Made by a program: the position numbers and the translations under genes. 19,668 bases of DNA, taken from contig BOBI01000028.1 in assembly GCA_026002305.1 (NCBI GenBank), forward strand, positions 1-19,668, in the 5' to 3' direction. A model generated the notes under the pieces. That model saw only the letters and a list, made by a program, of their open reading frames with translations. It did not search any database and had not been told where the DNA came from. The stretch is from Spirochaetia bacterium. Lineage in GTDB: Bacteria; Spirochaetota; Spirochaetia; Treponematales; Breznakiellaceae. Below are positions 8,934 to 15,041 of this stretch, one piece after another (within the stretch, counting starts at the first letter, position 1; every line of letters begins with the position of its first letter).

Positions 8934-9737
8934 CTAGATAGTGTAACACCGTCTAACAAATCTTTCTATCGAAAGAGCTTTGCCGTTTTCCGTGTCGATT
9001 GTTACAACTATACCGGACAGACAAGCGCTGCCTGCAGCACACTTCATTGGATAGGCAATTTGGGTTTTTGCACGCAGTAAACAGATTTCTTTATTTATGC
9101 CGATAACGCTGTCTTCGGTCATGGTGGAGCCAAGGTCGGTTATGTAGGCGGTACCGGCCGGCAGAATCTTTGAATCTGTGGTTTGAACATGGGTGTGGGT
9201 ACCTGCAACCACGGCCGCCCTTCCGTCTAAATAAAAGCCGAGCGCTTCTTTTTCCGTGGTTGACTCGGCATGAAAATCCACGATGGTTATGGGAAGCGAG
9301 GGAGGCATCCCCCCGACAAATTCTTGGTAAATTGCGTCGAATGTACGGAAGGGGCAGTCAATATTTGAGAGATACTCGCGTCCCTGCAGGTTTACTACAC
9401 AAAACGTGATCCCGCTTTTTTTCAAAAGGGTAAATCCGTTTCCACAGGCGGGCGGCGGGTAGTTGGCGGGTCGCAAAAGGGTGGGGGTTGCGTCCATTAG
9501 CGGCCATGCTTCGCGTTTTTCCCATACATGGTTTCCGGTGGTTATAACGTCGCAGCCGGACGCAAAGATGCGGCGGCTCTCGCTCTCCGTTATTCCGAAT
9601 CCGTCGGCGGCATTTTCGCCGTTTACCACAGTAAGGCTTGATTTTTTTTCTGCGATGAGCGCGGGCAAAAGCGCCTCGCAGGCGGCAAGGCCGCTTTCGC
9701 CTATTATGTCGCCTATCATTAAGACGGTGGTGGTCAA
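8934..9737 (-). CDS. ymdB: YmdB-family metallophosphoesterase (cyclic nucleotide phosphodiesterase)
   Basis: 267 residues. The family binds two metal ions and hydrolyses cyclic nucleotides (Bacillus subtilis YmdB acts on 2',3'- and 3',5'-cyclic nucleotides and affects biofilm and motility decisions). The metal ligands are all present: Asp10 (IGDIIG), Asn39 and Glu41 in VNGENAADGFG, Asn69 and His70 in TTGNHVW, His156 in DFHAE and His181/His183 in GTHTHVQTTD. The start is TTG, and TTGA overlaps the TGA stop of the upstream DUF2156 gene; no Shine-Dalgarno is visible, so translation probably depends on reinitiation. An internal ATG at codon 7 would cut into the first beta strand. It sits between a DUF2156 protein and a transglutaminase, an unusual setting, as ymdB is often near rny. 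Confidence 0.93.
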   Translation of the reverse strand: MTTTVLMIGDIIGESGLAACEALLPALIAEKKSSLTVVNGENAADGFGITESESRRIFASGCDVITTGNHVWEKREAWPLMDATPTLLRPANYPPPACGNGFTLLKKSGITFCVVNLQGREYLSNIDCPFRTFDAIYQEFVGGMPPSLPITIVDFHAESTTEKEALGFYLDGRAAVVAGTHTHVQTTDSKILPAGTAYITDLGSTMTEDSVIGINKEICLLRAKTQIAYPMKCAAGSACLSGIVVTIDTENGKALSIERFVRRCYTI

Positions 9738-10612
9738 CGTGGTTTGCCGGTGTGTTTTTTAACGAAGCCGCATGGGCGGTAGGTCTCTTTTGCCTGACGC
9801 AGACCTTCGTCGCCCAAATCCTGCTCGCGGTTTATATATGTAAAGTTTTCCGGCAGCCCCGCGCAAAAAACCTGGTTTATATACTGATAAATGCCTTTAT
9901 ATTCGTCGATGGCCTTTTCAAAGTGTACGGCATACATGGTGCCGCGTGCCACAGGTTCGCCAAGACAATAACCGGCAGGGTGGTTTTTAACGTAAAAAAT
10001 CCGGCCGTCCATGCCCAACGTGTCGAACAATTCAAGCGCCTCGCGCGATGCAACATAGTCGCCGTCGCTGCCTTTATCGACCTTCCAGCGGTCCAATACG
10101 GCAATAGCGTCGCCTAATTTGTCGCGGGTAAGTGGAATTTCGCTGTGTTCGGGGTTTGCAAGCATAAAAGCATTCACTAAATTCTTTTTTTTGTGAAATT
10201 TCTTGCCGGAAAGCGCGCTTAATTCCCGCTTTAGGTATAAATAATCAAAATTATCGCGATCTTCGGCAATTTCAAGGCCTAATTCGGCAATTTGTTGCCT
10301 TCCATCTTCAATAACACGCTCGCTAATGCCCTTCCAGTAATCATGTGTATCAAAAAGTGCTTTTAAAACATCAAGGGACGGGGCCGCGCATGGTGTTGCA
10401 AAGAACTTTTTGCCGTCGCGCTCGCCGGAAACAAGGAGCCTATCGGCATCCCAAGAAACCTTGTAATCGTAACGCGCACGAAAAAGATAAAGGTTCGCAA
10501 AGGTGAATTCAGAAACGCCATCAGGTGTCTGCGCAAGAACAGGTGCAATCTCATCTTTTTGTTCTAGTGCTACCGGTGCAAATTCAGGGAAAAACGGTAT
10601 CATCTTCTTCAA
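9734..10612 (-). CDS. DUF2156 / phosphatidylglycerol lysyltransferase C-terminal domain protein
   Basis: 292 residues, resembling the stand-alone version of the GNAT-like domain at the C-terminus of MprF. There is no membrane part, so it is cytoplasmic; the role of stand-alone members is not established. Visible family marks are the N-terminal SEFTFANLYLFRARYDY block (about 34-48), YLKRELSALSGKKFHKKKN (about 126-144), the acyltransferase core at about 200-235 with a YCLGEPV strand, and the C-terminal YINREQDLGDEGLRQAK block (about 259-275). The TTG at 10612 and the ATG three codons later (10603) are both possible starts; neither has a clear ribosome binding site. First gene of a unit with ymdB (4-base overlap) and the transglutaminase. 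Aminoacyl transfer to an envelope molecule is only a guess. Confidence 0.85.
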   Translation of the reverse strand: MKKMIPFFPEFAPVALEQKDEIAPVLAQTPDGVSEFTFANLYLFRARYDYKVSWDADRLLVSGERDGKKFFATPCAAPSLDVLKALFDTHDYWKGISERVIEDGRQQIAELGLEIAEDRDNFDYLYLKRELSALSGKKFHKKKNLVNAFMLANPEHSEIPLTRDKLGDAIAVLDRWKVDKGSDGDYVASREALELFDTLGMDGRIFYVKNHPAGYCLGEPVARGTMYAVHFEKAIDEYKGIYQYINQVFCAGLPENFTYINREQDLGDEGLRQAKETYRPCGFVKKHTGKPR

Positions 10613-10719
10613 GCTTACAGCTTTTCAGAATTTATTCAAAGTCTTTTAAAAGTGTTTTGGGGTTACTATTCACAGCCCATTTTAGGCCGCAGAAAAACCT
10701 CATTTAACGAGACGTCCAA

Positions 10720-10742
10720 AAAGGTGCATGGCACAACATCAT
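10720..10742. repeat. Copy 1 of a 23-nt repeat (left end of TA island)
   Basis: Begins AAAGGTGC and ends CACAACATCAT. It matches 11927-11949 at 20 of 23 positions in the same orientation. The core resembles the palindromic GGTGCCTGGCACC motif I have seen between genes in several bacteria (from memory). It lies 16 bases past the stop of the minus-strand XRE gene, where GTGC-CAT-GCAC followed by C and five T on the minus strand could also serve as a weak terminator. Confidence 0.6.
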
Positions 10743-10758
10743 ATAGATGATTCATTGA

Positions 10759-11052
10759 TTATTTATCCCTCATTTTTAAAAACATATCAAACATCTTAAA
10801 TAGGAATTCCTGATATTTGGGCGGCAAAGATCTAAAATTATTTACCAAATTCATAAATTTTTCATCTGGAATTTCGGTAAACATCTCACCTTCTCCGTAT
10901 CTGATGTAGGTTTCATTCACTGAAAAAGCTCCGCAGATAAGCTTTACCAAACGGTCATTAACTGTTTTTTCGGCACTCTCCACCCTTGATAAGCAACCGG
11001 TGGACAACGATACCATAGATGAAAATTTTGCTTGGGAGAGATGCAATGCCAA
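10759..11052 (-). CDS. XRE-family HTH regulator, shortened at the N-terminus
   Basis: 97 residues. HLSQAKFSSMVSLSTGCLSRVESAEKTV is a clear lambda-repressor-type helix-turn-helix, followed by LVKLICGAFSVNETYIRYGEGEMF, the usual end of the fold, and a short helical tail. The start is TTG at 11052, with AAAGGA seven bases upstream. The codons before it (S-K-E-I-R) continue the family's first helix (K-E-I-R-x-A-L) but there is no start codon before an in-frame TAA at 11079-11081. Either the first helix has lost its beginning or an unusual start is used, so the gene may be decaying. It is divergent from the relB/yafQ pair and may once have come with it. Its DNA target is unknown. Confidence 0.6.
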   Translation of the reverse strand: MALHLSQAKFSSMVSLSTGCLSRVESAEKTVNDRLVKLICGAFSVNETYIRYGEGEMFTEIPDEKFMNLVNNFRSLPPKYQEFLFKMFDMFLKMRDK

Positions 11053-11292
11053 GCGAATTTCCTTTGAGGAACTGGACGATGAACTTTATTCAAATAAACG
11101 GAATTAATATTTTGCCATGCACTAAATTTGATTACGGCAGCTGTAAAAGCATAAAGGAGTTTTTTTACAGGTAGCGCCGGGGAAACCTGCCGGTTTTTTA
11201 TTTGGAGAGGGTATCCAAGACACCCACCCAAACCGCTAGAGCTTGCTGGAACAGGAAAATAGCCAAACTGTGCCGCATTGCAATAACTGGTA
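11053..11292. other. Spacer between the XRE gene and the toxin-antitoxin promoter
   Basis: No convincing gene. It holds a 31-codon frame (11079-11174, plus) with a fair ribosome binding site (GAGGA at 11066-11070) but no recognisable product, an isolated AAAGGAG (11153-11159) with no start codon behind it, and a terminator-like hairpin at 11177-11199. It could be the remnant of a gene deleted when the island formed. Confidence 0.5.
11177..11199 (+). terminator. Possible intrinsic terminator
   Basis: CCGG-GG (11177-11182), AAA loop, CC (11186-11187), two bulged bases, CCGG (11190-11193), then six T (11194-11199). The stem is only 6 bp with a bulge, but G/C-rich and directly followed by the T-run. 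No intact plus-strand gene lies upstream. Confidence 0.4.
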
Positions 11293-11330
11293 TAGACAAA
11301 TGCAGCTTTTGGAATTATACTGTATATACA
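11293..11330 (+). promoter_or_regulatory. Promoter and palindromic operator of the toxin-antitoxin pair
   Basis: The -35 TAGACA (11293-11298) and -10 TATACT (11316-11321) each match 5 of 6 consensus bases and are 17 bases apart; start point about 11328. The perfect 10-bp palindrome TGTATATACA (11321-11330) overlaps the end of the -10 and the start point, where an autoregulating ribbon-helix-helix antitoxin would be expected to bind. Confidence 0.65.
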
Positions 11331-11348
11331 AAGACAGGGGGATAGAAG

Positions 11349-11621
11349 ATGGCTAAAACAATACAGGTCAGGATTGACGATGAAACCAAGTCAGCTGCGG
11401 AAGAGCTTTTTGCCGCATTAGGATTTGATATTTCCACGGCTATCAGAATGTTTCTGTTCACCGCGCTCAGAGAAAACCGCATACCCTTTGAACTAAAGCG
11501 GACCTTTAATCAGGAAACACAAGAGGCGATGCTTGACGCACGTCATGGGAAAAATCTGCTCGGTCCCTATACAAATGCGGAAGAAATGATAGCGGCGGCG
11601 CTTGGGGATGATAATGCTTAG
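11349..11621 (+). CDS. RelB/DinJ-family antitoxin
   Basis: 90 residues. The N-terminal TIQVRIDDETKSAAEELFAALGFDISTAIRMFL (about residues 4-36) is the ribbon-helix-helix domain: a beta strand that dimerises and binds the operator, then two helices. The C-terminal part (about 48-88) would wrap around and block the toxin. DinJ is the partner of YafQ, and the gene behind it is yafQ-like. Ribosome binding site AGGGGGA ends about 7 bases before the ATG. Expected to repress its own promoter through the TGTATATACA palindrome. Its last 8 bases overlap the toxin start. Confidence 0.92.
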   Translation: MAKTIQVRIDDETKSAAEELFAALGFDISTAIRMFLFTALRENRIPFELKRTFNQETQEAMLDARHGKNLLGPYTNAEEMIAAALGDDNA

Positions 11622-11889
11622 CCCCAAAATGACCACCAAAATGCGAAAGGACATCAAGCGATGCAAAAAACGCGGGTATGATTTAACAAAGCTGACAGAT
11701 GTTATCAATTTGCTTTGTGGACGGGAGCCATTGCCGGAGAAGTTTCTCGATCATCCCTTATCCGGCGATTGGGCGGATTTCAGGGAATGCCATATTGAGA
11801 ATGACTGGCTTCTGATTTACCGTATATATGAAGAAGACCTTGTACTAACAGCCGCCAGAACCGGCACCCATTCGGACTTTAACTGGTAA
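11614..11889 (+). CDS. YafQ-family toxin (RelE superfamily mRNA endonuclease)
   Basis: 91 residues from the ATG at 11614, which has GGGG (11604-11607) six bases upstream; a TTG at 11602 and an ATG at 11608 are in frame but less well placed. YafQ binds the ribosome and cuts mRNA in the A site. Residues that match the E. coli catalytic set are His47 (DHPL), His60 and Asp64 (ECHIENDW), Trp65 and His86 (GTHSDF). E. coli YafQ has GTHSxLF, with a functional Phe four residues after the last His; here the chain reads GTHSDFNW and Asn is at that place, with Phe one residue earlier. Activity is probable but not certain. ATGCTTAG overlap with the antitoxin indicates translational coupling. Confidence 0.92.
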   Translation: MLSPKMTTKMRKDIKRCKKRGYDLTKLTDVINLLCGREPLPEKFLDHPLSGDWADFRECHIENDWLLIYRIYEEDLVLTAARTGTHSDFNW

Positions 11890-11926
11890 GGGGAGCGTGG
11901 GAGAGAAAAATAGTGCCGGGAGCGCG

Positions 11927-11949
11927 AAAGGTGCCTGTCACAAAATCAT
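11927..11949. repeat. Copy 2 of the 23-nt repeat (right end of TA island)
   Basis: Begins AAAGGTGC and ends CACAAAATCAT. Differs from copy 1 (10720-10742) at three positions. Same orientation, 1207 bases from copy 1. Like copy 1 it sits 11-16 bases past the stop of a minus-strand frame. Confidence 0.6.
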
Positions 11950-11960
11950 CAACTTAAGCC

Positions 11961-12062
11961 TTAGTAGCCATGTTTCCGGTTGCATTTGTATTTGTTGAAA
12001 TAATTCCATTTACGAGGTTTGCCCGGTAAATCCAGACGGACGGGTACAATATTTTTCATCAT
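11961..12062 (-). CDS. Possible 33-residue basic peptide or gene remnant
   Basis: ATG-ATG start, TAA stop (11961-11963). The peptide is rich in Lys, Arg, Asn and aromatic residues: PGKPRKWNYFNKYKCNRKHG near the end. No strong ribosome binding site precedes it, only GCGGATG. The composition is too skewed to look random, so it may be a true small protein or the last exon-like scrap of a larger, deleted gene. An in-frame stop lies upstream, so it cannot extend. Confidence 0.3.
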   Translation of the reverse strand: MMKNIVPVRLDLPGKPRKWNYFNKYKCNRKHGY

Positions 12063-12121
12063 ATCATCCGCATTTCGTATTTATATTTTTTCTTGTGCGT
12101 TTTATTCTCCGTGCGGTTTAA

Positions 12122-12213
12122 TACCGTCTGCACGCTACGCACCTGCTTGCGTGCGAGGGCTCTGCGGCGCGGTAGTTCATTACAGAATAATACCAATCGT
12201 TACACAGACGGTA
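12122..12213. repeat. Nested inverted repeat
   Basis: TACCGTCTG (12122-12130) pairs perfectly with CAGACGGTA (12205-12213). Inside, GCACGC (12130-12135) pairs with GCGTGC (12149-12154). The inside is G/C-rich against an AT-rich background. It could be a structured RNA, a cruciform or a mobile-element end. Confidence 0.5.
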
Positions 12214-12320
12214 CTTGTCCTCGCTGAAAATTATTCTATTTTTATAAAATTTAATCTATACTATATTTATGCTTACTTAAAAAAAATTAATATCCCATCA
12301 TGGTTTGGAGGTAAAAGACC

Positions 12321-13076
12321 ATGCTATTAAACAGAGATACTGTAAAATCGAATATTATCAAGGAAGCTCGCAGGTTATATTTAAGCTCTGGCCCTGACGG
12401 GATTTTTTTCCCGGGTATAGAAACAAATCTCGCTTTAGGTACGGGAACAATCGAAACCTATTATAAAACTGCCGGTGATTTAATAGATGAACTAGCGGGA
12501 AATACTTCTTCTGGGCTTATAGACGACTATCAAAAAGGCAAGTTGAATCTGATAATTGAAAACGATAATAAAAATCCTGACCTAAGAATTACACCTTATG
12601 ATATAAACGGTCAGCGTGTTGATAGAATTGATGACTGTACCATTTCAAGCTATTGGGAGAATAGGATTCGGCTAAATCTGCCGGGAGATAACTACAGAAA
12701 GTATAATGAACTAATGTTTGATGTTTATTTTCCTTGCTTAAGAGAAGACGATCCTATCAAGCAAAAAAAATCCTTGCTTTGTTTAACAGTAAAACCAGCC
12801 TTGCTGGCTGAACCCAATATTGACGAGCCATGGCTATGTATTGAAACCCCAAAGGCAGTCTCCATTAAAGGCGATAACTGTACATTTAGAGCGATTTTCC
12901 CTACCGGCGATACCTCCCCAAGTTTCTGGCAGACAACGGTATATATCGATCTTGATCGGGTTTCTGAACAAGAGCTTGATACACTAAAGGCCGTGATTTT
13001 GCTGCTACAACTTGGGAATGCTTTCAAGGGTAACGAGATATATATCTCAAACATTGGTTTTTCTTCTAACCAATAG
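12321..13076 (+). CDS. TetR-like HTH protein with a beta-rich C-terminal domain
   Basis: 251 residues, with GGAGGT eight bases before the ATG. Residues about 6-56 follow the TetR N-terminal pattern: VKSNIIKEARRLYLSSGPDG, then a helix-turn-helix, then TIETYYKTAGDLIDELA, equivalent to the usual 'tlY.yF.sKe.Ll..l'. The recognition part is diverged (NLALGTGTI). The rest is not the all-helical ligand domain normal for TetR. From about 90 on it is rich in beta-type strands: SYWENRIRLNL, NELMFDVYFP, SLLCLTVKP, CTFRAIFP, SFWQTTVYIDL, and it ends EIYISNIGF, like the final strand of carbohydrate-binding jelly rolls ('iyiDNIgf'). I infer a sugar- or glycan-sensing regulator; the fold of the C-terminus is unproven. 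Its stop is 4 bases from that of the convergent XRE gene. Confidence 0.7.
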   Translation: MLLNRDTVKSNIIKEARRLYLSSGPDGIFFPGIETNLALGTGTIETYYKTAGDLIDELAGNTSSGLIDDYQKGKLNLIIENDNKNPDLRITPYDINGQRVDRIDDCTISSYWENRIRLNLPGDNYRKYNELMFDVYFPCLREDDPIKQKKSLLCLTVKPALLAEPNIDEPWLCIETPKAVSIKGDNCTFRAIFPTGDTSPSFWQTTVYIDLDRVSEQELDTLKAVILLLQLGNAFKGNEIYISNIGFSSNQ

Positions 13077-13080
13077 AGGA

Positions 13081-13575
13081 TTATTGTTTCCGCATGAATG
13101 CCAGTAGTTCATCCTTAAGTCCACTATTTTCCTTTAGCAAAGTGGTTATTTCATCTTTAAGCTCGGAAATCTGCCGTTCTTTTTTTTCAAGCTTCAGGTC
13201 TTTGTCTTGATTTTGTCGTAATAGCTGATCAATGCGCTCGTTAAGACTACTGGTTTCTTCAACTTTTTGGGTAATTTGGCTTCGCAGTTCATTTAATTGC
13301 ATGGCTTTATCATCATTCTCGATCTGCAGCGACTTTATTTCGTCAGGCCCTCCGCCAAAAAGCCAATTTAAATCCCTTCCAAAATGAGCACGAATCCCTA
13401 GCAGTACCCGCTTGCTTGGATCGCGGCTTCCTCTTTCTATATCAGAAATGATAGCCGGAGAAGACAGCCCCAATACTTCGGCAAACTCGGCTTGCGATAG
13501 CCCCTCTTCAGTGCGGATCTGCTTGACTCGCGCTGCTAGGCACTGGTCATCTCCATGTAATATCTCTTTTTTCAT
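13081..13575 (-). CDS. XRE-family HTH regulator with long coiled coil
   Basis: 164 residues. An HTH_3 domain occupies about 13-73: VKQIRTEEGLSQAEFAEVLG, then SSPAIISDIERGSRDPS and the closing helix NWLFGG. From about 80 to 162 almost all residues are charged or polar with Leu/Ile at heptad spacing (ELRSQITQKVEE, LNERIDQLL, LEKKERQISELKDEITTLL), which gives a parallel coiled coil of about 80 residues, probably for dimerisation. ATG start without a visible ribosome binding site. It is divergent from the radical SAM operon across 91 bases and is the natural candidate to control that promoter; the AAATA-CCAA-TATTT repeat at 13578-13591 is a possible operator. Confidence 0.85.
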   Translation of the reverse strand: MKKEILHGDDQCLAARVKQIRTEEGLSQAEFAEVLGLSSPAIISDIERGSRDPSKRVLLGIRAHFGRDLNWLFGGGPDEIKSLQIENDDKAMQLNELRSQITQKVEETSSLNERIDQLLRQNQDKDLKLEKKERQISELKDEITTLLKENSGLKDELLAFMRKQ

Positions 13576-13604
13576 ATAAATACCAATATTTTACGATTTT
13601 TAAC

Positions 13605-13633
13605 TTGACTTTTCATATCTCATAGATTATATT
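13605..13633 (+). promoter_or_regulatory. Promoter of the radical SAM operon
   Basis: -35 TTGACT (13605-13610) and -10 TATATT (13628-13633), each 5 of 6 consensus bases, 17-base spacer. Start point about 13640, leader about 26 bases with AGGAGG at 13655-13660, six bases before the ATG. This is the strongest promoter plus ribosome-binding combination in the accessory zone. Confidence 0.7.
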
Positions 13634-13666
13634 TATTATACAGATTATTCAAGTAGGAGGTTCAAG

Positions 13667-15019
13667 ATGAATAACTCATTGGCCTATCGGCATAATGGCT
13701 TATCGTGTTCCCGTTGGCGCAATGCGCCTAAAAAGATGGCGTCCATTTTTCACCGCGAAGACACAAATGAAATCTATGGTGTTCTTGATACCACTATGAA
13801 ACTTAGGTATCACGAAGATAAGATTCGGCCGATGCTTGATGGGGCCGCCGATACGATTGCCCCAATAACTATCCACTTTGCCCCGACGCTCCGGTGCCCG
13901 CAACGGTGTTTCTTTTGTACGTACGGCGGAGCTAAAAAGGATCCAACACAGCTGGATATGAAACTGCTAGAGGCCCAACATTATATTTCTAGGCTTTCTG
14001 AACTCGGATCGGAAGGAATCATATTCACCGGAGGCGGCGATCCCTGTATGCATAAAGAGCTAGGGGAAATGGTCGAAACTTGCAAACAGCAGGGCCTCGC
14101 TTTTGCACTTCAAACAAACGGAGACGGCCTTACCCCCCAGCTTGCAGAGCGAATTTTACGATGCGATCCTGTATATGTACGTATTAGCATAAATGCCGGA
14201 AACGGACAACAACAGAGGCTTATGACCGGAGTGGACAATTATGAAAAGGTGCTGGGTAATTTAGAATCACTTCTAAGAAAAAAACATGATCTAAAAAGTA
14301 ATACTGAAATTGCTGTCGCCACCGTTGTTGATATTGTCAATTATACAGGACTTATAAATCTCGCCGATCGCCTCTTGGAGATGGAAGACCGTATTACGGC
14401 CGATTATAAAACCAAAACGCAAATTAACTGGACCATACGGCCTGTATATAACTATCCGGCAAGCAAGGTATATAACGAGTACCAACTTAAATCAATAATA
14501 TGTAATCTTAATACCCGCTCCATAGATGAAGCAAAGGCTTTTAACGAGTTTATGTACAATGGTCAGCAGACGCCGCAGTATATATTGGATAAAGCGGTAC
14601 ATACAATAGAATATGGCATCAAGCCCCTGATAAAGGAGCGTAATTCCGAAATACGGGTTTGTTACCCATTGCAGAAATTCAAAACGCTGGGAACTATAAA
14701 AGAGAAACCCTACACTCAATGCCGCGCTCCATACTTTTACGGCTTTGTCTGGCCAGACGGAGTACTATACCCTTGTGTTGAAAATGCGGGAAACTCTAAC
14801 TTTGCTATCTGTAATCTTAAAAATACCGATGTAAAGGATATTCTACAACTGCGGAAAGGTATCATTGAAAAAATAAATAACGAGTGTCTTTCTAAATGTA
14901 GCCCCATTTGCGCATACCACGAAATAAACATGCATCTTAACAATTTGGCTAATGCGGCAGAAACATATTGTCCTGCGGATAAAAACAATCTTGTTCGACG
15001 GGATGTCGCTTTTATTTGA
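13667..15019 (+). CDS. Radical SAM protein with SPASM-like C-terminal cysteines
   Basis: 450 residues. Cys77, Cys81 and Cys84 form the CxxxCxxC motif (RCPQRCFFCTY) that binds the SAM-cleaving 4Fe-4S cluster. TGGGDP at 121-126 is the GGE-type SAM-binding strand, with Asp in place of Glu. A TIM-barrel core extends to about 330. The C-terminus has further cysteines: 332, 352, 370, 382, 407, 411, 415 and 435. The C352...C370...C382...C407xxxC411xxxC415 layout fits a SPASM or twitch domain holding auxiliary clusters, as in enzymes that modify peptides. I cannot place the subfamily. The next gene, an exported protein, starts 22 bases later, and a divergent XRE regulator lies upstream. A peptide or protein substrate is a reasonable guess; other radical SAM reactions cannot be excluded. 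Confidence 0.9.
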   Translation: MNNSLAYRHNGLSCSRWRNAPKKMASIFHREDTNEIYGVLDTTMKLRYHEDKIRPMLDGAADTIAPITIHFAPTLRCPQRCFFCTYGGAKKDPTQLDMKLLEAQHYISRLSELGSEGIIFTGGGDPCMHKELGEMVETCKQQGLAFALQTNGDGLTPQLAERILRCDPVYVRISINAGNGQQQRLMTGVDNYEKVLGNLESLLRKKHDLKSNTEIAVATVVDIVNYTGLINLADRLLEMEDRITADYKTKTQINWTIRPVYNYPASKVYNEYQLKSIICNLNTRSIDEAKAFNEFMYNGQQTPQYILDKAVHTIEYGIKPLIKERNSEIRVCYPLQKFKTLGTIKEKPYTQCRAPYFYGFVWPDGVLYPCVENAGNSNFAICNLKNTDVKDILQLRKGIIEKINNECLSKCSPICAYHEINMHLNNLANAAETYCPADKNNLVRRDVAFI

Positions 15020-15041
15020 CAAATAATTTTGGAGGTTTATT

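Larger units (their letters stand above)
11890..12320. other. 431-base stretch without a clear gene
   Basis: It contains the second 23-nt repeat (11927-11949), a 33-codon minus-strand frame (11961-12062), and a large inverted repeat (12122-12213), then an AT-rich run (12230-12300) that probably carries the promoter of the next gene (a TATACT at 12257-12262 has no good -35). The frame open on the plus strand at 12019-12330 has no ribosome binding site and runs through the inverted repeat; I do not accept it as a gene. Confidence 0.55.

Noticed and set aside
11079..11174. 31-residue plus-strand frame with a fair ribosome binding site
   Set aside because: It begins only 26 bases from the divergent XRE start, with no room for a promoter, and the peptide matches nothing I know. 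Kept only as a remark on the spacer.
10944..11231. Minus-strand frame overlapping the XRE gene
   Set aside because: It shares the DNA of the XRE helix-turn-helix in another frame and has no recognisable domain.
12019..12330. Plus-strand frame of 103 codons before the TetR-like gene
   Set aside because: No ribosome binding site, crosses the large inverted repeat, and ends inside the next gene.
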